Positions 33,551-43,423 of a DNA stretch of 64,000 nt are shown here, in pieces; the first letter of the stretch is position 1, and every line of letters starts with the position of its first letter. Origin of the DNA: Ruminococcus flavefaciens FD-1 (lineage in GTDB: Bacteria; Bacillota; Clostridia; Oscillospirales; Ruminococcaceae); the NCBI GenBank assembly GCA_000174895.1, contig ACOK01000099.1:1-64000 (forward strand), given 5' to 3'. The notes below the pieces were generated by a model, which made no database searches, was not told where the DNA came from, and was given only the letters and a program-made list of their open reading frames with translations. The translations under genes and the position numbers were made by a program.

Positions 33551-36409
33551 TCAGAAGCCTAATGCGCTGCGGATAACTTCGTTTCTCTTTATCATGAAGT
33601 CAACGATGGAGACATTCTCACCGCCGTAGGAGAAGAGTGCGCCGCCGCCTCCGAAACCGCCGAAGCCGCCCCAGCCGCCTTCATCTGCGCCTATTTCGGT
33701 TGACCACATATTCCAGCCGCCGTTATTGCCGCCCCACATATTCCAGCCGCCATTCGGATCGCCGCCCGGGTTGCCCCACATATTCCAACCGCCTCCGTCG
33801 TTTACCTGAAGTCCGTTAGCGCTCTTGGCGATATTGGTCTCAAACTGATCCCCTGTAAAGAAGAATCTCGGGTCAGCCTTTACGTGGCTGCGGATGAGTG
33901 TTGCGATGCCGTCAACTGTCTGTTCGGGCTGGCTGTACATATTGACTATCTGCTTGACGTAGCCCACATACATATCATAATACTCAGGCACTTCCAGAAG
34001 CTTGAGAAGCGGTCTGTCAGCAACTGTTGTCTGATATGTGGCTGTCTTGATGTCTGAATTTACAGATGCGCCGTTATCCATGAAGTTTCCAAGAGAGAGG
34101 TTGAAGTCCCAGCTTACGTAGTACATCTTTCCGTTGGTATACTCCAGATAGTAGTTATGAGGCATCATTCCGTTGTAGCTGTCATAGTTGCACATTACGG
34201 CATTTACCGCAAAGCCTTGCAGGAAGCTGGGAACATCTATGATGTCCTCGATGAATTTGTAATTGCTTGATGAGACCTTGTTTATAGCGTCCTTGACCTC
34301 AGCGATATGCTGAAGCTGTTCGTCTTCACCGAACTTGACCTCGAAGTTTTCGAGAGCCATTGACGGCTTGAATGAACAGTCGTATGATGAACCTGCCAGC
34401 ATCTTATCAGCTGCCTTGTAGAATACGGAATCATCGGTAACTGCCAGTCTTTCGGCAAGAGTCTCGGCAGGCTGTTCAGCCATGAAGTAGAAGCTGTAAA
34501 GCTGTCCGTTGAGTTTCATATCCGTATAGCTGCAAAGAGGTGCGTAGCTGCCTACCTCATAGCAGGCATTGTAGCAGAGGATATCTCTCATGCAGGACGG
34601 GTCTGAGTACATATTGTTAAGGCAGATATCGGTAAGTCCGTGATAATTCTGTAACTTGTCGTATTTGTTGAGCTTTATGCGGAAGCTGAACTTATCCTTG
34701 CCTGCCTGTGAAACGAACTGTCGTGAGCTGTTGCCCTTTGTACGGATAGCAACGTTGTCGAATTCCTCGCCGTCGATGACCACATCGCAGGGATAATATG
34801 CCTCCTCATCAGCGTGAGCAAGGAAAGTCTGCCAGTCTGATTCCGACATTTTCACATCAACGCTGTGGACCATTGACTGATCGAAGAGTTTGCCGTAAAG
34901 CACCTCTGCATCGTCGGTGTTGTTAACGTCGTTGTATGTCATATTGCCTGCGCCGAAGCCTGCCTTGAAGGTATCGCCGCCTGCATGATTTACACGGATG
35001 CCGCCTGCGAATACCTTGTACTGAGTATCGGTGTTAAGGCTGTCGGAAGCCACTATTGCGTATCTGAACTTCTTCAGATTATTGACATCGAACACAGTCT
35101 GTCCCGAGCCGTCAACGATGGCAACAGGATTGTTCTTTGCCCATTCCTTGGTGAAATTCAGTATAAGTGCAGGAGCGTCGGTAGCTGCTAATGTCTCGCA
35201 CTGATTATCGGTAGCTGTTGCGAAAAGCTCGCATCCGCTGATCCCGATAGTGCCCGGGCAGGTAAGGCCTCTGTCGCCGCAGGCAATGACTTTTCCGCCG
35301 CTGACTGTAAGATCTGTTTCAGCCTGTACAGCGTCCTTGCCGCTCTTGACGGTTACCTCGCCGCCTTCGATAGCAAGGCTTCCCTTTGAGGATTTGATAC
35401 CGTCGCCCTCTGCATCAACAGTGAGTCTGCCGCCCTTGACTGTAACTGAGGTCTTGCCCTTTACAGCGTCAGTCTTGTCAGCAGCGTTCAGTGTCTGAAT
35501 AGTAATATCTCCGCCTGTGAATTTAAGGTCGTTGTTGCAGACTACAGCAGGCTGAGTGTTTGCTGTGATGGTAAGCTTTCCTGTACCTGCATCGCCGCCC
35601 TTGATGGTAAGATCGTCTTTTGCCTCGATAACAGCATTGTCGAGGAAATCTCCCGAGTAAGCTGTATCGCCGTCTGTGATGGTGTTTTCTGTGCCGTCAG
35701 CAACAGTGATGGAAGTCTTATCCGCATTCTTTACGAGAATTGCAGGAGCGTTCTTACCTGAGATATCAACTCCGCTGAAGATAAGCTTTACTGTGCCGGG
35801 GTCGGCATTCTCATCGGGAATATCAACGCAGATCTGACCGTTGTCAAGTTTACCGCTGATGTTGTATGTACCCGAATGAGTGATGGTCAGAGTTGAACCC
35901 TGAGCCTTTGCGTATTCGCTGTCGGAAGTGACAGAACCTCCGCCGAGCTTTATGTTTGCCTCAACAGTTATTTCGGGCTGAGGTGCAGCTGTTGTAACTG
36001 TTGTGGTCTCTGATGTGGTTTCAGGCATGGCAGTAGTTGTCTGCCGGCCTGTAGTACCCGGCTCTGTGCCGTTGAGGTACGATTCGGGGAGCTCTGTCAG
36101 GTTGAGCAGTTTCTTCTGGATAGCAAGAGCGTCCTTATTGGTAACGCCGTTGCCTCTCTCTGAAACGTCTGCCCTGTCAGCGCCCTCAGCAGTGAGATGA
36201 CTTGGGTCTGCACCCTGAGTGCCGTACATTGACGGATTTGAAAGCGACTGCATTACGAGAACCGAGTCTGCAATATCGACTATTCCGTTTCCGTTTGCAT
36301 CGCCGTAAACAATGTCAGCTGATGCTGACATACCTGCGATAGGTGCGCAGGCAAGTACGCAGGCTGATATGAGCCCTGATACCATAACTGCTGTCTTTCT
36401 TTTTTTCAT
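33551..36409 (-). CDS. Secreted dockerin-beta-helix-CotH kinase-like protein
   Basis: 952 aa. Signal peptide to about residue 32 (AGMSASADI). An N-terminal type I dockerin (about 34-105: GDANGNGIVDIADSVLVMQ, GNGVTNKDALAIQK) is followed by a Thr linker and a repetitive carbohydrate-binding-type domain (about 150-420, Cthe_2159-like beta-helix: DAVKGKTSVTVKGGRLTVDA). A CotH domain follows (about 500-880: VAIRTKGNSSRQF, YVSWDFNLSLGNF), then a Gly/Trp/Asn-rich stretch. CotH in Bacillus phosphorylates spore-coat proteins. Dockerin-CotH proteins occur in rumen cellulosomes with unknown role. GGGAGG site precedes the start. Confidence 0.85.
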   Translation of the reverse strand: MKKRKTAVMVSGLISACVLACAPIAGMSASADIVYGDANGNGIVDIADSVLVMQSLSNPSMYGTQGADPSHLTAEGADRADVSERGNGVTNKDALAIQKKLLNLTELPESYLNGTEPGTTGRQTTTAMPETTSETTTVTTAAPQPEITVEANIKLGGGSVTSDSEYAKAQGSTLTITHSGTYNISGKLDNGQICVDIPDENADPGTVKLIFSGVDISGKNAPAILVKNADKTSITVADGTENTITDGDTAYSGDFLDNAVIEAKDDLTIKGGDAGTGKLTITANTQPAVVCNNDLKFTGGDITIQTLNAADKTDAVKGKTSVTVKGGRLTVDAEGDGIKSSKGSLAIEGGEVTVKSGKDAVQAETDLTVSGGKVIACGDRGLTCPGTIGISGCELFATATDNQCETLAATDAPALILNFTKEWAKNNPVAIVDGSGQTVFDVNNLKKFRYAIVASDSLNTDTQYKVFAGGIRVNHAGGDTFKAGFGAGNMTYNDVNNTDDAEVLYGKLFDQSMVHSVDVKMSESDWQTFLAHADEEAYYPCDVVIDGEEFDNVAIRTKGNSSRQFVSQAGKDKFSFRIKLNKYDKLQNYHGLTDICLNNMYSDPSCMRDILCYNACYEVGSYAPLCSYTDMKLNGQLYSFYFMAEQPAETLAERLAVTDDSVFYKAADKMLAGSSYDCSFKPSMALENFEVKFGEDEQLQHIAEVKDAINKVSSSNYKFIEDIIDVPSFLQGFAVNAVMCNYDSYNGMMPHNYYLEYTNGKMYYVSWDFNLSLGNFMDNGASVNSDIKTATYQTTVADRPLLKLLEVPEYYDMYVGYVKQIVNMYSQPEQTVDGIATLIRSHVKADPRFFFTGDQFETNIAKSANGLQVNDGGGWNMWGNPGGDPNGGWNMWGGNNGGWNMWSTEIGADEGGWGGFGGFGGGGALFSYGGENVSIVDFMIKRNEVIRSALGF

Positions 36410-36739
36410 AGTTGATCATCCTCCCAAAATTTTCAAACAAGAAAATCTTATACGTAAGGGAAAAATCGCTTCCGGCTCTCACAGCGAAGTGTACACACGG
36501 ATTCAACACTTGCTGTATATTTTTGGGCGATACATCCCCTTATACCATATTTTAGCGAATGATTCTTAAAATAGTCTTAAAATTTCTTTAAAATCATTGT
36601 GAACGTAATAATTTATTAATATAAATTAAAAGACTATAAAAAAGCTGTTATAATACCGCACATTCCGTGCGGTATTAATTACGGCCGTATGGCTCCGACC
36701 GTTACAGCCCGGATCATCGCAGGATGTTTCACATATTGA
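36410..36739. other. AT-rich intergenic region
   Basis: No gene. It carries the upstream region of the dockerin-CotH gene and, at 36652-36676, the hairpin AATACCGCAC-ATTCC-GTGCGGTATT, a probable terminator of the CE15 gene on the minus strand. Confidence 0.6.
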
Positions 36740-39547
36740 TTAATGTATCCACTTGGAACTTAATGTATCCTGGAATGGATCTTTGTTCTTTGGAAGATCA
36801 AATACTGATGTCTGGAGCTCCTTGAGGTCCATTTTGGGATTTATGCCGTAAACGTGGTAGTCGAAATACTGGATCATCTTTTCTACGTCCTCTGCGATAA
36901 CTGCGTGGCCTTCCTTATGGATATTGATAGCGAGATGATCGCTGAGTCCTACGTAGTCCCAGATAGGTCTCATACCGCAGTAGCTCATCCACATAGATGG
37001 AGCGTTTACCCAGTCCTCACCGACACACGAACCGATGATGAAAAGGTATCTGTCAGGGTCACAGCAAAGTGAACCAAGCATATGCTGATCCATAGGAAGA
37101 TTGTTAACGTCCCTGAACTGCATGAAGTTGCCGTTGAACCATGCCTGCTCGCCCGAAGCCTGGAGACTTCCGAGAGGCTCGTTTTCGGTGTATGTGTAGT
37201 TGGATGATGCGCCCTTTGAGGAGAAGTCATAGGTCTTGCCCTGTGATCTGTAGCGGTAAAGAGCGATACCGCCTGCACCTGAACATGAAGGAGCGCACAT
37301 CTTGAATCGCTTCTCGAAAGCACCGCATACAGCTGTTGCCTTGCCGTATCTCGAAACGCCTGTACATATAGCGTTTTCGGGATTGATGTTTAGTTCCTTT
37401 GCAGCGCCTGCATAGAGAGCGTCGAGAGTTCTGCTGAGTCCCCATGACCACGCCATCAGCTCGCCTGTCTGAGTCTCGAAGCTGTTTCCGTATGGGTAAA
37501 GGTCATAGAACGCACCCTTGTGCTGGTTGTTATCCTGAGCTGTACCGGGAGCTGAGAACATTCCGTCAGCGTCGTAAGTGATAACTGCATAGCCGTTGCT
37601 TGTAGCTGTGCTTTCGGCAATGCCCTTGTGCATACCTAAGATAACAGGAGCGCCGCCTTCGTGACGTACTGACTTAGGTCTGTTGATGACCATATCAAAC
37701 GAAGCAGTTTTGCCGGTGCTCTTGCGCTTTACAGTAATGGTCATCTTGTTTCCGTTGATCTTGTAGGATGTTTCGTCGTCTGAACCATCGATCCACTTGC
37801 CGTACATATAGTATTCGTACATACAGCTTATCTCAGCCTGACGCTTCCACCAGTCCGACTCGGATTCCACCTTTGAGCCGTCCATGAATATAAACGGATC
37901 GGGGATATCCCTTGATGAAGGAAGCTTGTTTACAGCCGGGAAGTTGTAGCTCTTCTCGTACTCGACAGGCTCGTCGTAGTTCACAGGATCAGCTACTTCT
38001 TCAAACTGTGCTATCCTGCCGAGAATGAATCTCTGAAGCTGTACAAGGTCTGCGATCTCGGTATCACCGCTTCTGTCGATATCGGCAGCCTTTTTCATCT
38101 TGCTGTCTGTGAATCCGCTGAGAAGTCTCTTTCTCATGAGGACAACATCGAGAGAAGTGATCATGCCGTCTCCGTCCAGATCGCCCTTGATCTTGCCTGT
38201 GGTCTTTTCTGTGTTGACTGTAGTTGAAGGTGTTGAGGGAGTGGATGGTCCGCCGGGAGCTGATGAAGCCGAGCCTGTGATCCTGATATCATCAACGTAG
38301 AAATCGCTGAGATCATCAGGAACTTCGATGTAGAATTTGATATTCTCTGCGCCCGCCGGGATAGTGTAAGAAGGATTCTCTACCTTCGTCCACTCGCCTT
38401 GTTTAACAGGTGAAAGTGCTATTTTATCGTACTGGGTAGTACCGCCGCTGCTGTACTCCAGTGAAAGTTTGAAATCAAGTGAAGCTGCGCTGTTCTGCAA
38501 TATATAAGCTTCAAATCCGTAGGTATTGCCTGCGGAGAAATCATATCCAAGATCAACAACAGCGCCGTTCCAGTCATTTGCTCTCTTTGATACGAAAAGC
38601 GATCCCGAACCGCTGTGAGCCTTTGACTTGTCAACAGCTGCCGAAGCCGAACCTCTTCCCGTCCAGCCGTCAGCGCCGCTTTCAAAATCACAGCTCATCA
38701 GCACCTTTGCACTGTCCGAAGCATCAGCAGTAACAACGGGCTGAGCGATGGTAACGGGGGTAAGTGATGCAGCTGAGCCGCCGAGGAAATTATCGAGAGT
38801 ATCAGCCCAGTACTGTGCCATTTTCTCATATCCCTCAGTATTGGGATGAACGCCGTCAGCCAGATCCTTTGAGCCGTCCACAACGCTGTGGATATCGGCA
38901 AATCTGACATTGCTGTACTCGCCTGCGACTTTTTTTACTATATCGTTATATTTCGCAATGTTTGCATTGGTATCCCCGCCGAAGAATCCGCCTGAGCCGA
39001 GATCGGGGATAGTTGTTAGGAAAATGGTGCCGTTTGCAGGCATATTCTCCGTAAGATAATCGAGAAGCTTGTGAAGTCTCTCCTCAGAACCGTCCAGGAA
39101 GCCGTTGGCTATATCGTTGGTACCGATCTGGAGAAGGATGATGTCGGGCGAATACTTTTTGATATAGTCGCCGCTCTGCATGGTCTCAAGGATGCCGTTG
39201 AGCTTTCCTGACCATCCGCCTTGCAGGTCAGTGATGGAATAACCGCTGTAGCCTGCGTGGTTGTCGTCGTAGGTCACCTGCTGTCCGTTGTAGGTAAAGG
39301 TGGCACTGCTGCTTCCCTCGGGGCCTACAAAGTCCAGATTATCGTAACCTCTCTCCCTCATGAAGTGGCTGAGATACTTTCTGTATCCGCCTTCGTCCGC
39401 CATACCAAAGGTGATGGAATCGCCCAGTGGCATGATCCTGACTGTGTCTGCCGCATATACTGCCGGGGCAGAAATGGGCATAGCTGAGCTGAGCATGGCT
39501 GCGGACATAGCTATGCCGGCAGATGCTCTGAGAAACCTCTTTCTCAT
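36740..39547 (-). CDS. Secreted GDSL esterase-CBM-dockerin-glucuronoyl esterase (CE15)
   Basis: 935 aa. Signal peptide to about residue 33. SGNH/GDSL acetylesterase, CE3-like, about 35-260 (MPLGDSITFG; IGTNDIANG; DGVHPNTEGY). CBM22/CBM4-9-like module about 280-425 (CDFESGADGWTGRGSASAAV). Internal dockerin about 450-515 (GDLDGDGMITSLDVVLMRK; DIDRSGDTEIADLVQLQRF). CE15 domain about 530-930 with nucleophile motif GVSRYGK and catalytic-His region AINIHKEGHAV. Together these remove acetyl groups from xylan and cut lignin-glucuronoxylan esters. The domain order matches R. flavefaciens multi-esterases (recalled). Good promoter upstream. Confidence 0.9.
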   Translation of the reverse strand: MRKRFLRASAGIAMSAAMLSSAMPISAPAVYAADTVRIMPLGDSITFGMADEGGYRKYLSHFMRERGYDNLDFVGPEGSSSATFTYNGQQVTYDDNHAGYSGYSITDLQGGWSGKLNGILETMQSGDYIKKYSPDIILLQIGTNDIANGFLDGSEERLHKLLDYLTENMPANGTIFLTTIPDLGSGGFFGGDTNANIAKYNDIVKKVAGEYSNVRFADIHSVVDGSKDLADGVHPNTEGYEKMAQYWADTLDNFLGGSAASLTPVTIAQPVVTADASDSAKVLMSCDFESGADGWTGRGSASAAVDKSKAHSGSGSLFVSKRANDWNGAVVDLGYDFSAGNTYGFEAYILQNSAASLDFKLSLEYSSGGTTQYDKIALSPVKQGEWTKVENPSYTIPAGAENIKFYIEVPDDLSDFYVDDIRITGSASSAPGGPSTPSTPSTTVNTEKTTGKIKGDLDGDGMITSLDVVLMRKRLLSGFTDSKMKKAADIDRSGDTEIADLVQLQRFILGRIAQFEEVADPVNYDEPVEYEKSYNFPAVNKLPSSRDIPDPFIFMDGSKVESESDWWKRQAEISCMYEYYMYGKWIDGSDDETSYKINGNKMTITVKRKSTGKTASFDMVINRPKSVRHEGGAPVILGMHKGIAESTATSNGYAVITYDADGMFSAPGTAQDNNQHKGAFYDLYPYGNSFETQTGELMAWSWGLSRTLDALYAGAAKELNINPENAICTGVSRYGKATAVCGAFEKRFKMCAPSCSGAGGIALYRYRSQGKTYDFSSKGASSNYTYTENEPLGSLQASGEQAWFNGNFMQFRDVNNLPMDQHMLGSLCCDPDRYLFIIGSCVGEDWVNAPSMWMSYCGMRPIWDYVGLSDHLAINIHKEGHAVIAEDVEKMIQYFDYHVYGINPKMDLKELQTSVFDLPKNKDPFQDTLSSKWIH

Positions 39548-39663
39548 AAGTGATCCTCCTTATTCTGATTGTTTAATATTCATCCAAAAACAATGCTGAT
39601 CCTCAACGGGATCAATTCTTCCACTTCTTTTTATAATTATTCTCTTTGTATTATTTTAGTTTA

Positions 39664-39692
39664 AATATACAATACTTTTCGTCTTTTGTAAA
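39664..39692 (-). promoter_or_regulatory. Promoter of the CE15 gene
   Basis: Minus strand: TTTACA (39687-39692), 17-bp spacer, TATATT (39664-39669), in an AT-rich gap of about 430 bp (39548-39982) that otherwise has no gene. Confidence 0.7.
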
Positions 39693-39905
39693 GATAATAT
39701 GAACTTAACAACAACTTTTGATTTATTTTTCGCAACAATTGCATAGTTTTTAAGTTAACTTATGTCAAAAACTTGTTTTTTGAAGTTTTGGTTCACTAAA
39801 TGATAATCCGATTTCGCCGAGTTAATTAATGTTCTGTTAAGCAATCTATTGTACAATATGCATAAATGTTCATATAATTGTTTTACCGTTAAAAACAGCG
39901 CAAAA

Positions 39906-39953
39906 AAAGCCGTTCCCCGAGCGAACTTGTTTGTTCACCCAGGGAACGGCTTT
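39906..39953 (-). terminator. Terminator of the xylo-oligosaccharide operon
   Basis: Stem AAAGCCGTTCCC/GGGAACGGCTTT with a T-rich minus-strand flank (GCTTTTTTTGCG), just past the MalG-type permease stop. Confidence 0.85.
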
Positions 39954-39982
39954 ATTTAAGGTGGAAAAAGTATAAGTCTTGA

Positions 39983-40837
39983 TTATCCTTTTACGCCGCC
40001 CAGTGCAACACCTGCGATGATGTACTTCGATAAGAGGAAGTATACCACAAGCAGAGGAAGTACTGTCAGGAACAGTCCGAGATATACAGAACCGTATTCG
40101 GTCTTGTAGATATCGCCGTTCAGAAGGGCTACCATCATAGGCATTGTGAACTTCTCGTTCTTAGTAAGGAGTATCGAAGGAAGGAACAGCTGGTTCCAGC
40201 TTGATACGAATGAGAAGATAGCCTGTGTAGCCATAGCAGGCTTCATCATTGGGAGTGCTATCTGGTTGAATATCCTGAATTCTCCTGCGCCGTCGATTCT
40301 TGCAGACTGGAGTATCTCCATGGGGAGAGACGGTATCATATACTGTCTCATGAAGAATACGCAAGTCGGTGCTGCGATCGCAGGGAGAATAAGAGGAAGG
40401 AAATTATTAGTCATGTGGATCTTGTACATGAACTGATAGAAACCGATACTTGTTACCTGTGCAGGGATCATAAGCACAGCCATGATCATTGTGAAGAATG
40501 GCTTTCTCAGCTTCCAGTCATATGCAACGAGTGCAAATGCTGTCATTGTTGAGAAGTAGATGGTACAAGCTGTAGCACCTACGGAAATGATCAGGGAGTT
40601 CTTGAAGCCCCTGAAAGCATTGAATGAACCCTTGTCACTGAGAACCTCCAGGTTTGATTTGAGGAAGTGTGACGGGATAAGCGAAATAGCGTGCTGCTGG
40701 ATCTGATATGTGCTTCTTGTCGCATTGACGATCATGATAACGAAGGGAAGCAGACTCAGTACAGTGAGGAGACCACAGAACACGTAAGCAGAAATTATAA
40801 ACGCTCTGTTGGAGGCGTTCTTCTTCCTTACAGCCAT
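39983..40837 (-). CDS. Carbohydrate ABC permease, MalG type
   Basis: 284 aa inner-membrane permease with six helices. The EAA loop that contacts the ATPase appears as EILQSARIDGAGEFRIFNQI. Its start overlaps the MalF-type gene end by 10 bases, so translation is coupled. Last gene of the xylose operon. No ATPase gene is present; a shared MsmX-type ATPase encoded elsewhere is likely, as is common for this transporter class. Confidence 0.92.
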   Translation of the reverse strand: MAVRKKNASNRAFIISAYVFCGLLTVLSLLPFVIMIVNATRSTYQIQQHAISLIPSHFLKSNLEVLSDKGSFNAFRGFKNSLIISVGATACTIYFSTMTAFALVAYDWKLRKPFFTMIMAVLMIPAQVTSIGFYQFMYKIHMTNNFLPLILPAIAAPTCVFFMRQYMIPSLPMEILQSARIDGAGEFRIFNQIALPMMKPAMATQAIFSFVSSWNQLFLPSILLTKNEKFTMPMMVALLNGDIYKTEYGSVYLGLFLTVLPLLVVYFLLSKYIIAGVALGGVKG

Positions 40838-41820
40838 TCTTTTCCTCCTCTCGCCGCTTGAAGCTTAGCTTTCTTTTTGGCCATTTTTATTTCCTTGTTC
40901 ATCTTGACTTCGTCCTTATCACGCATTATATAGAACAGAACGGCTGAACAGAGGACGATGATGACCCACATGATCATACTTGCAGCTGAAGCCTTGTTGT
41001 AGAGATAGCTTCCGCTGAATGCCTGTTTCTGGATGTAAACGCTGGTGGTAAGTGTAGCGTTGTCAGGGCCGCCGTCGAGGAATACCTTTGGTATATCGTA
41101 CATATTAAGACCGCCGACAAGTGATGTAACAAGTGTATAAAGCAGAACTGTTTTAAGGTTCGGTATTGTTATCTTGAAGAATGTCTGAACACCGTTCGCA
41201 CCGTCGATCTCAGCAGCCTCATAGATATCAGGGCTGATACCGAGAACACCGGAAATGAGAACGATCATTGTATTTCCGTACCATGTCCAGAACTGGATGA
41301 ATGCTACGATAAGCTTCGCAGCTGATTTGCTTACTACAAAGTTGTAAGCGGAATCTCTTAAACCTGTGGATGTAAGAATATCATTTACAGGTCCGATAGG
41401 ATATGAGAAGATTGCTTTGAAAAGTACAGCTACTGTAGCAGCTGTGATAATGTTGGGCATATAGAATACGACTTTGAAAAAGCCCTTGCCCTTGATCTCA
41501 TTGCTTCGGGAAGTGAACCATGCCGTAAGCAGAAGAGCGATGGTGATCTGGGGGAAGAAGTTCATCAGCCAGATCGTAATAGTATTTTTAAGTGATGTGA
41601 CAAACGATTTGTTATGTATTACATTCTTAAAGTTATCCAGCGGATTTTCAAGAATGTGCCAGTCTGTATTTCCGAGTCCCTTACAGTCGGTAAAGCCGAG
41701 GATCAGCGTATAGATAGTGGGATAGAGCGAAAAAATCAGAAAAGCCACAATAAAAGGTATACTGAAAAGGTATCCGTACTTTGCATAGCTGATACCCTTG
41801 AGCTGCTGCTTTTTAGGCAA
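40828..41820 (-). CDS. Carbohydrate ABC permease, MalF type
   Basis: 330 aa. Start is TTG at 41820 (protein begins PKKQQLKGISYAKYGYLFSI after the initiator), eight bases behind AGGAGG; upstream codons lie in the intercistronic hairpin. EAA loop: SPDIYEAAEIDGANGVQTFF. Six to seven transmembrane helices and a basic C-terminal tail. Pairs with the MalG-type subunit to import oligosaccharides, probably xylo-oligosaccharides given the neighbours. Confidence 0.9.
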   Translation of the reverse strand: MPKKQQLKGISYAKYGYLFSIPFIVAFLIFSLYPTIYTLILGFTDCKGLGNTDWHILENPLDNFKNVIHNKSFVTSLKNTITIWLMNFFPQITIALLLTAWFTSRSNEIKGKGFFKVVFYMPNIITAATVAVLFKAIFSYPIGPVNDILTSTGLRDSAYNFVVSKSAAKLIVAFIQFWTWYGNTMIVLISGVLGISPDIYEAAEIDGANGVQTFFKITIPNLKTVLLYTLVTSLVGGLNMYDIPKVFLDGGPDNATLTTSVYIQKQAFSGSYLYNKASAASMIMWVIIVLCSAVLFYIMRDKDEVKMNKEIKMAKKKAKLQAARGGKEWL

Positions 41821-41845
41821 AGCTAAAACCTCCTTTTTGCAGCTG

Positions 41846-41906
41846 CTCAACCGGGGCGGATGCCCCCGCATGAGCGGGAGTCACCCTTCCCGGCTGAACC
41901 TGCTTA
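41846..41906 (-). promoter_or_regulatory. Intercistronic stem-loop after the binding-protein gene
   Basis: Nested hairpin on the minus strand: AGCCGGG..CCCCGGTT around CTCCCGC-TCAT-GCGGGGG. Likely lowers permease expression relative to the binding protein or protects the binding-protein mRNA. Confidence 0.6.
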
Positions 41907-41940
41907 TTTATGCGTTAGAATGTATTATGTGGCTTGATTA

Positions 41941-43386
41941 TCAGTCAACTGTAACGTCGAGTGAGTCAGAAACGTTTGACTTGAAGTCTTCGATAGCAGC
42001 GTCTCTGTCCTTTTCGCCGGCTGTGTACTGACGAACCTGGTCACGCCATAAGCTGTTGATAGCCTCATCGTACTGAGTGAGGTTCTTACCGTTTGCGAAA
42101 GCGTTAGCCTTCTGGAAGATGTCGAACATATTCTGGCCACCGAGGAAGTCGAGTGTTCCGTCAGACTTAGCCATTACAGCAGCTGAAGCAACAGCATCCT
42201 TTGTGCCGCCATCTGCATATGTTCCGTTAGCCCACTGATACTGGAGGCCATCCTCAGAAGTATCAAGTGTGATCCAGTTGATGATCTCGCCGAGAGCATC
42301 CTTGTGCTCGCTTTCCTTGTTTGCGAGTACCCATGTACCGCCCCAGAAGAAGCCGATAGGTGGCTCACAGATACCCCAGTCGCCGTATGTGCCTTCGCCT
42401 ACAGCTTCGCCGCCGCAGTTAGGAGCGAGTGTGTAGTTGATGAGCCAAGCAGGTCCGAAGAAGCCGAGGATGCCCTTGCTTCCCTCACCCTTCATATCAG
42501 CAAACCAGCCTTCCTGCCAGTCCTGAGTATCGTTGTGGTAGTCATTGTCCTTGAGCTTCTTGGAGAGGTCGAGGAATGCTTCACGCTTAGGATCGATTGT
42601 GAGCTTGCCGTCAACGATCCAGCCCTGGTCAGAGCTGTTCTCAACTGCGTGCCAGATATCTCCGTCGCCTGAAACTATACCATAGCCCTTGCCCTTCAGT
42701 GTCTCAGCAGCCTCAAAGAATGTATCCCAGCTGTTTGAGCCGCCGCCGATAGCCTTTGATACTGCCTCTGGTGAATCGTCACCGAAAGCATCCTTAGCAA
42801 TTGAACGTCTGTAGATGAAAGCACCGCCTGTAGCCTGGTAGCCGAGACCTACTACATCGCCGCTGCCGTTTGTACCGATATCAACTGTGTACTGAGCGAT
42901 CTCAGCGTCCTTGATACCTGCATCAACGTCGATTCCAAGATCCTTGTATGGGCAAGCATACTGTGAAGCATCGCCCTGTGTATACTTAAGTACGAATGCA
43001 GCCTCTGCGCAGTAGAGATCAGGTGCTTCCTTGCCGCCTGCTGCGAGAGCCTGGTCCAGTGCAGGCTGATAGTTCTGATCTGTTGTCGGGATTACAGTTG
43101 TCTCGATGTCATACTTAGCTGCGAAATCAGGGTGTGTATCGATATACTTCTGAACCATGCCGGGAACTTCTTCTGTGAATGACCAGATATTGAGAGTTGT
43201 CTTGCCTTCACTGCTGCCGTTGTCTTCTGATGAGGATTCTGCCTCTGAAGACTCTTCTGCTGATGACTCTGATGCTGATGACTCAGATGTAGATGATGAA
43301 GCATCGTCATTTGAGCTTGTGCTTCCGCAAGCTGTCATTGATGCAATGAGAGCTAATGCAGAAAGTGCTGATAAAACCTTTTTCAT
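41941..43386 (-). CDS. Carbohydrate ABC transporter substrate-binding lipoprotein
   Basis: 481 aa, solute-binding family 1. Lipoprotein signal MKKVLSALSALALIASMTAC (lipobox SMTAC), then a Ser/Glu/Asp-rich linker to about residue 60 and the binding domain. WSFTEEVPGMVQKYIDTHPD opens the fold; conserved late motifs include WGICEPPIGFFWGGTWVLAN. Start at 43386 behind GGAGG. It sits between two stem-loops, which usually gives the binding protein a higher level. Substrate inferred as xylo-oligosaccharide. Confidence 0.9.
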   Translation of the reverse strand: MKKVLSALSALALIASMTACGSTSSNDDASSSTSESSASESSAEESSEAESSSEDNGSSEGKTTLNIWSFTEEVPGMVQKYIDTHPDFAAKYDIETTVIPTTDQNYQPALDQALAAGGKEAPDLYCAEAAFVLKYTQGDASQYACPYKDLGIDVDAGIKDAEIAQYTVDIGTNGSGDVVGLGYQATGGAFIYRRSIAKDAFGDDSPEAVSKAIGGGSNSWDTFFEAAETLKGKGYGIVSGDGDIWHAVENSSDQGWIVDGKLTIDPKREAFLDLSKKLKDNDYHNDTQDWQEGWFADMKGEGSKGILGFFGPAWLINYTLAPNCGGEAVGEGTYGDWGICEPPIGFFWGGTWVLANKESEHKDALGEIINWITLDTSEDGLQYQWANGTYADGGTKDAVASAAVMAKSDGTLDFLGGQNMFDIFQKANAFANGKNLTQYDEAINSLWRDQVRQYTAGEKDRDAAIEDFKSNVSDSLDVTVD

Positions 43387-43423
43387 TTTAAAGACCTCCA
43401 TAAATATAAATTTGGTGTGTTTT

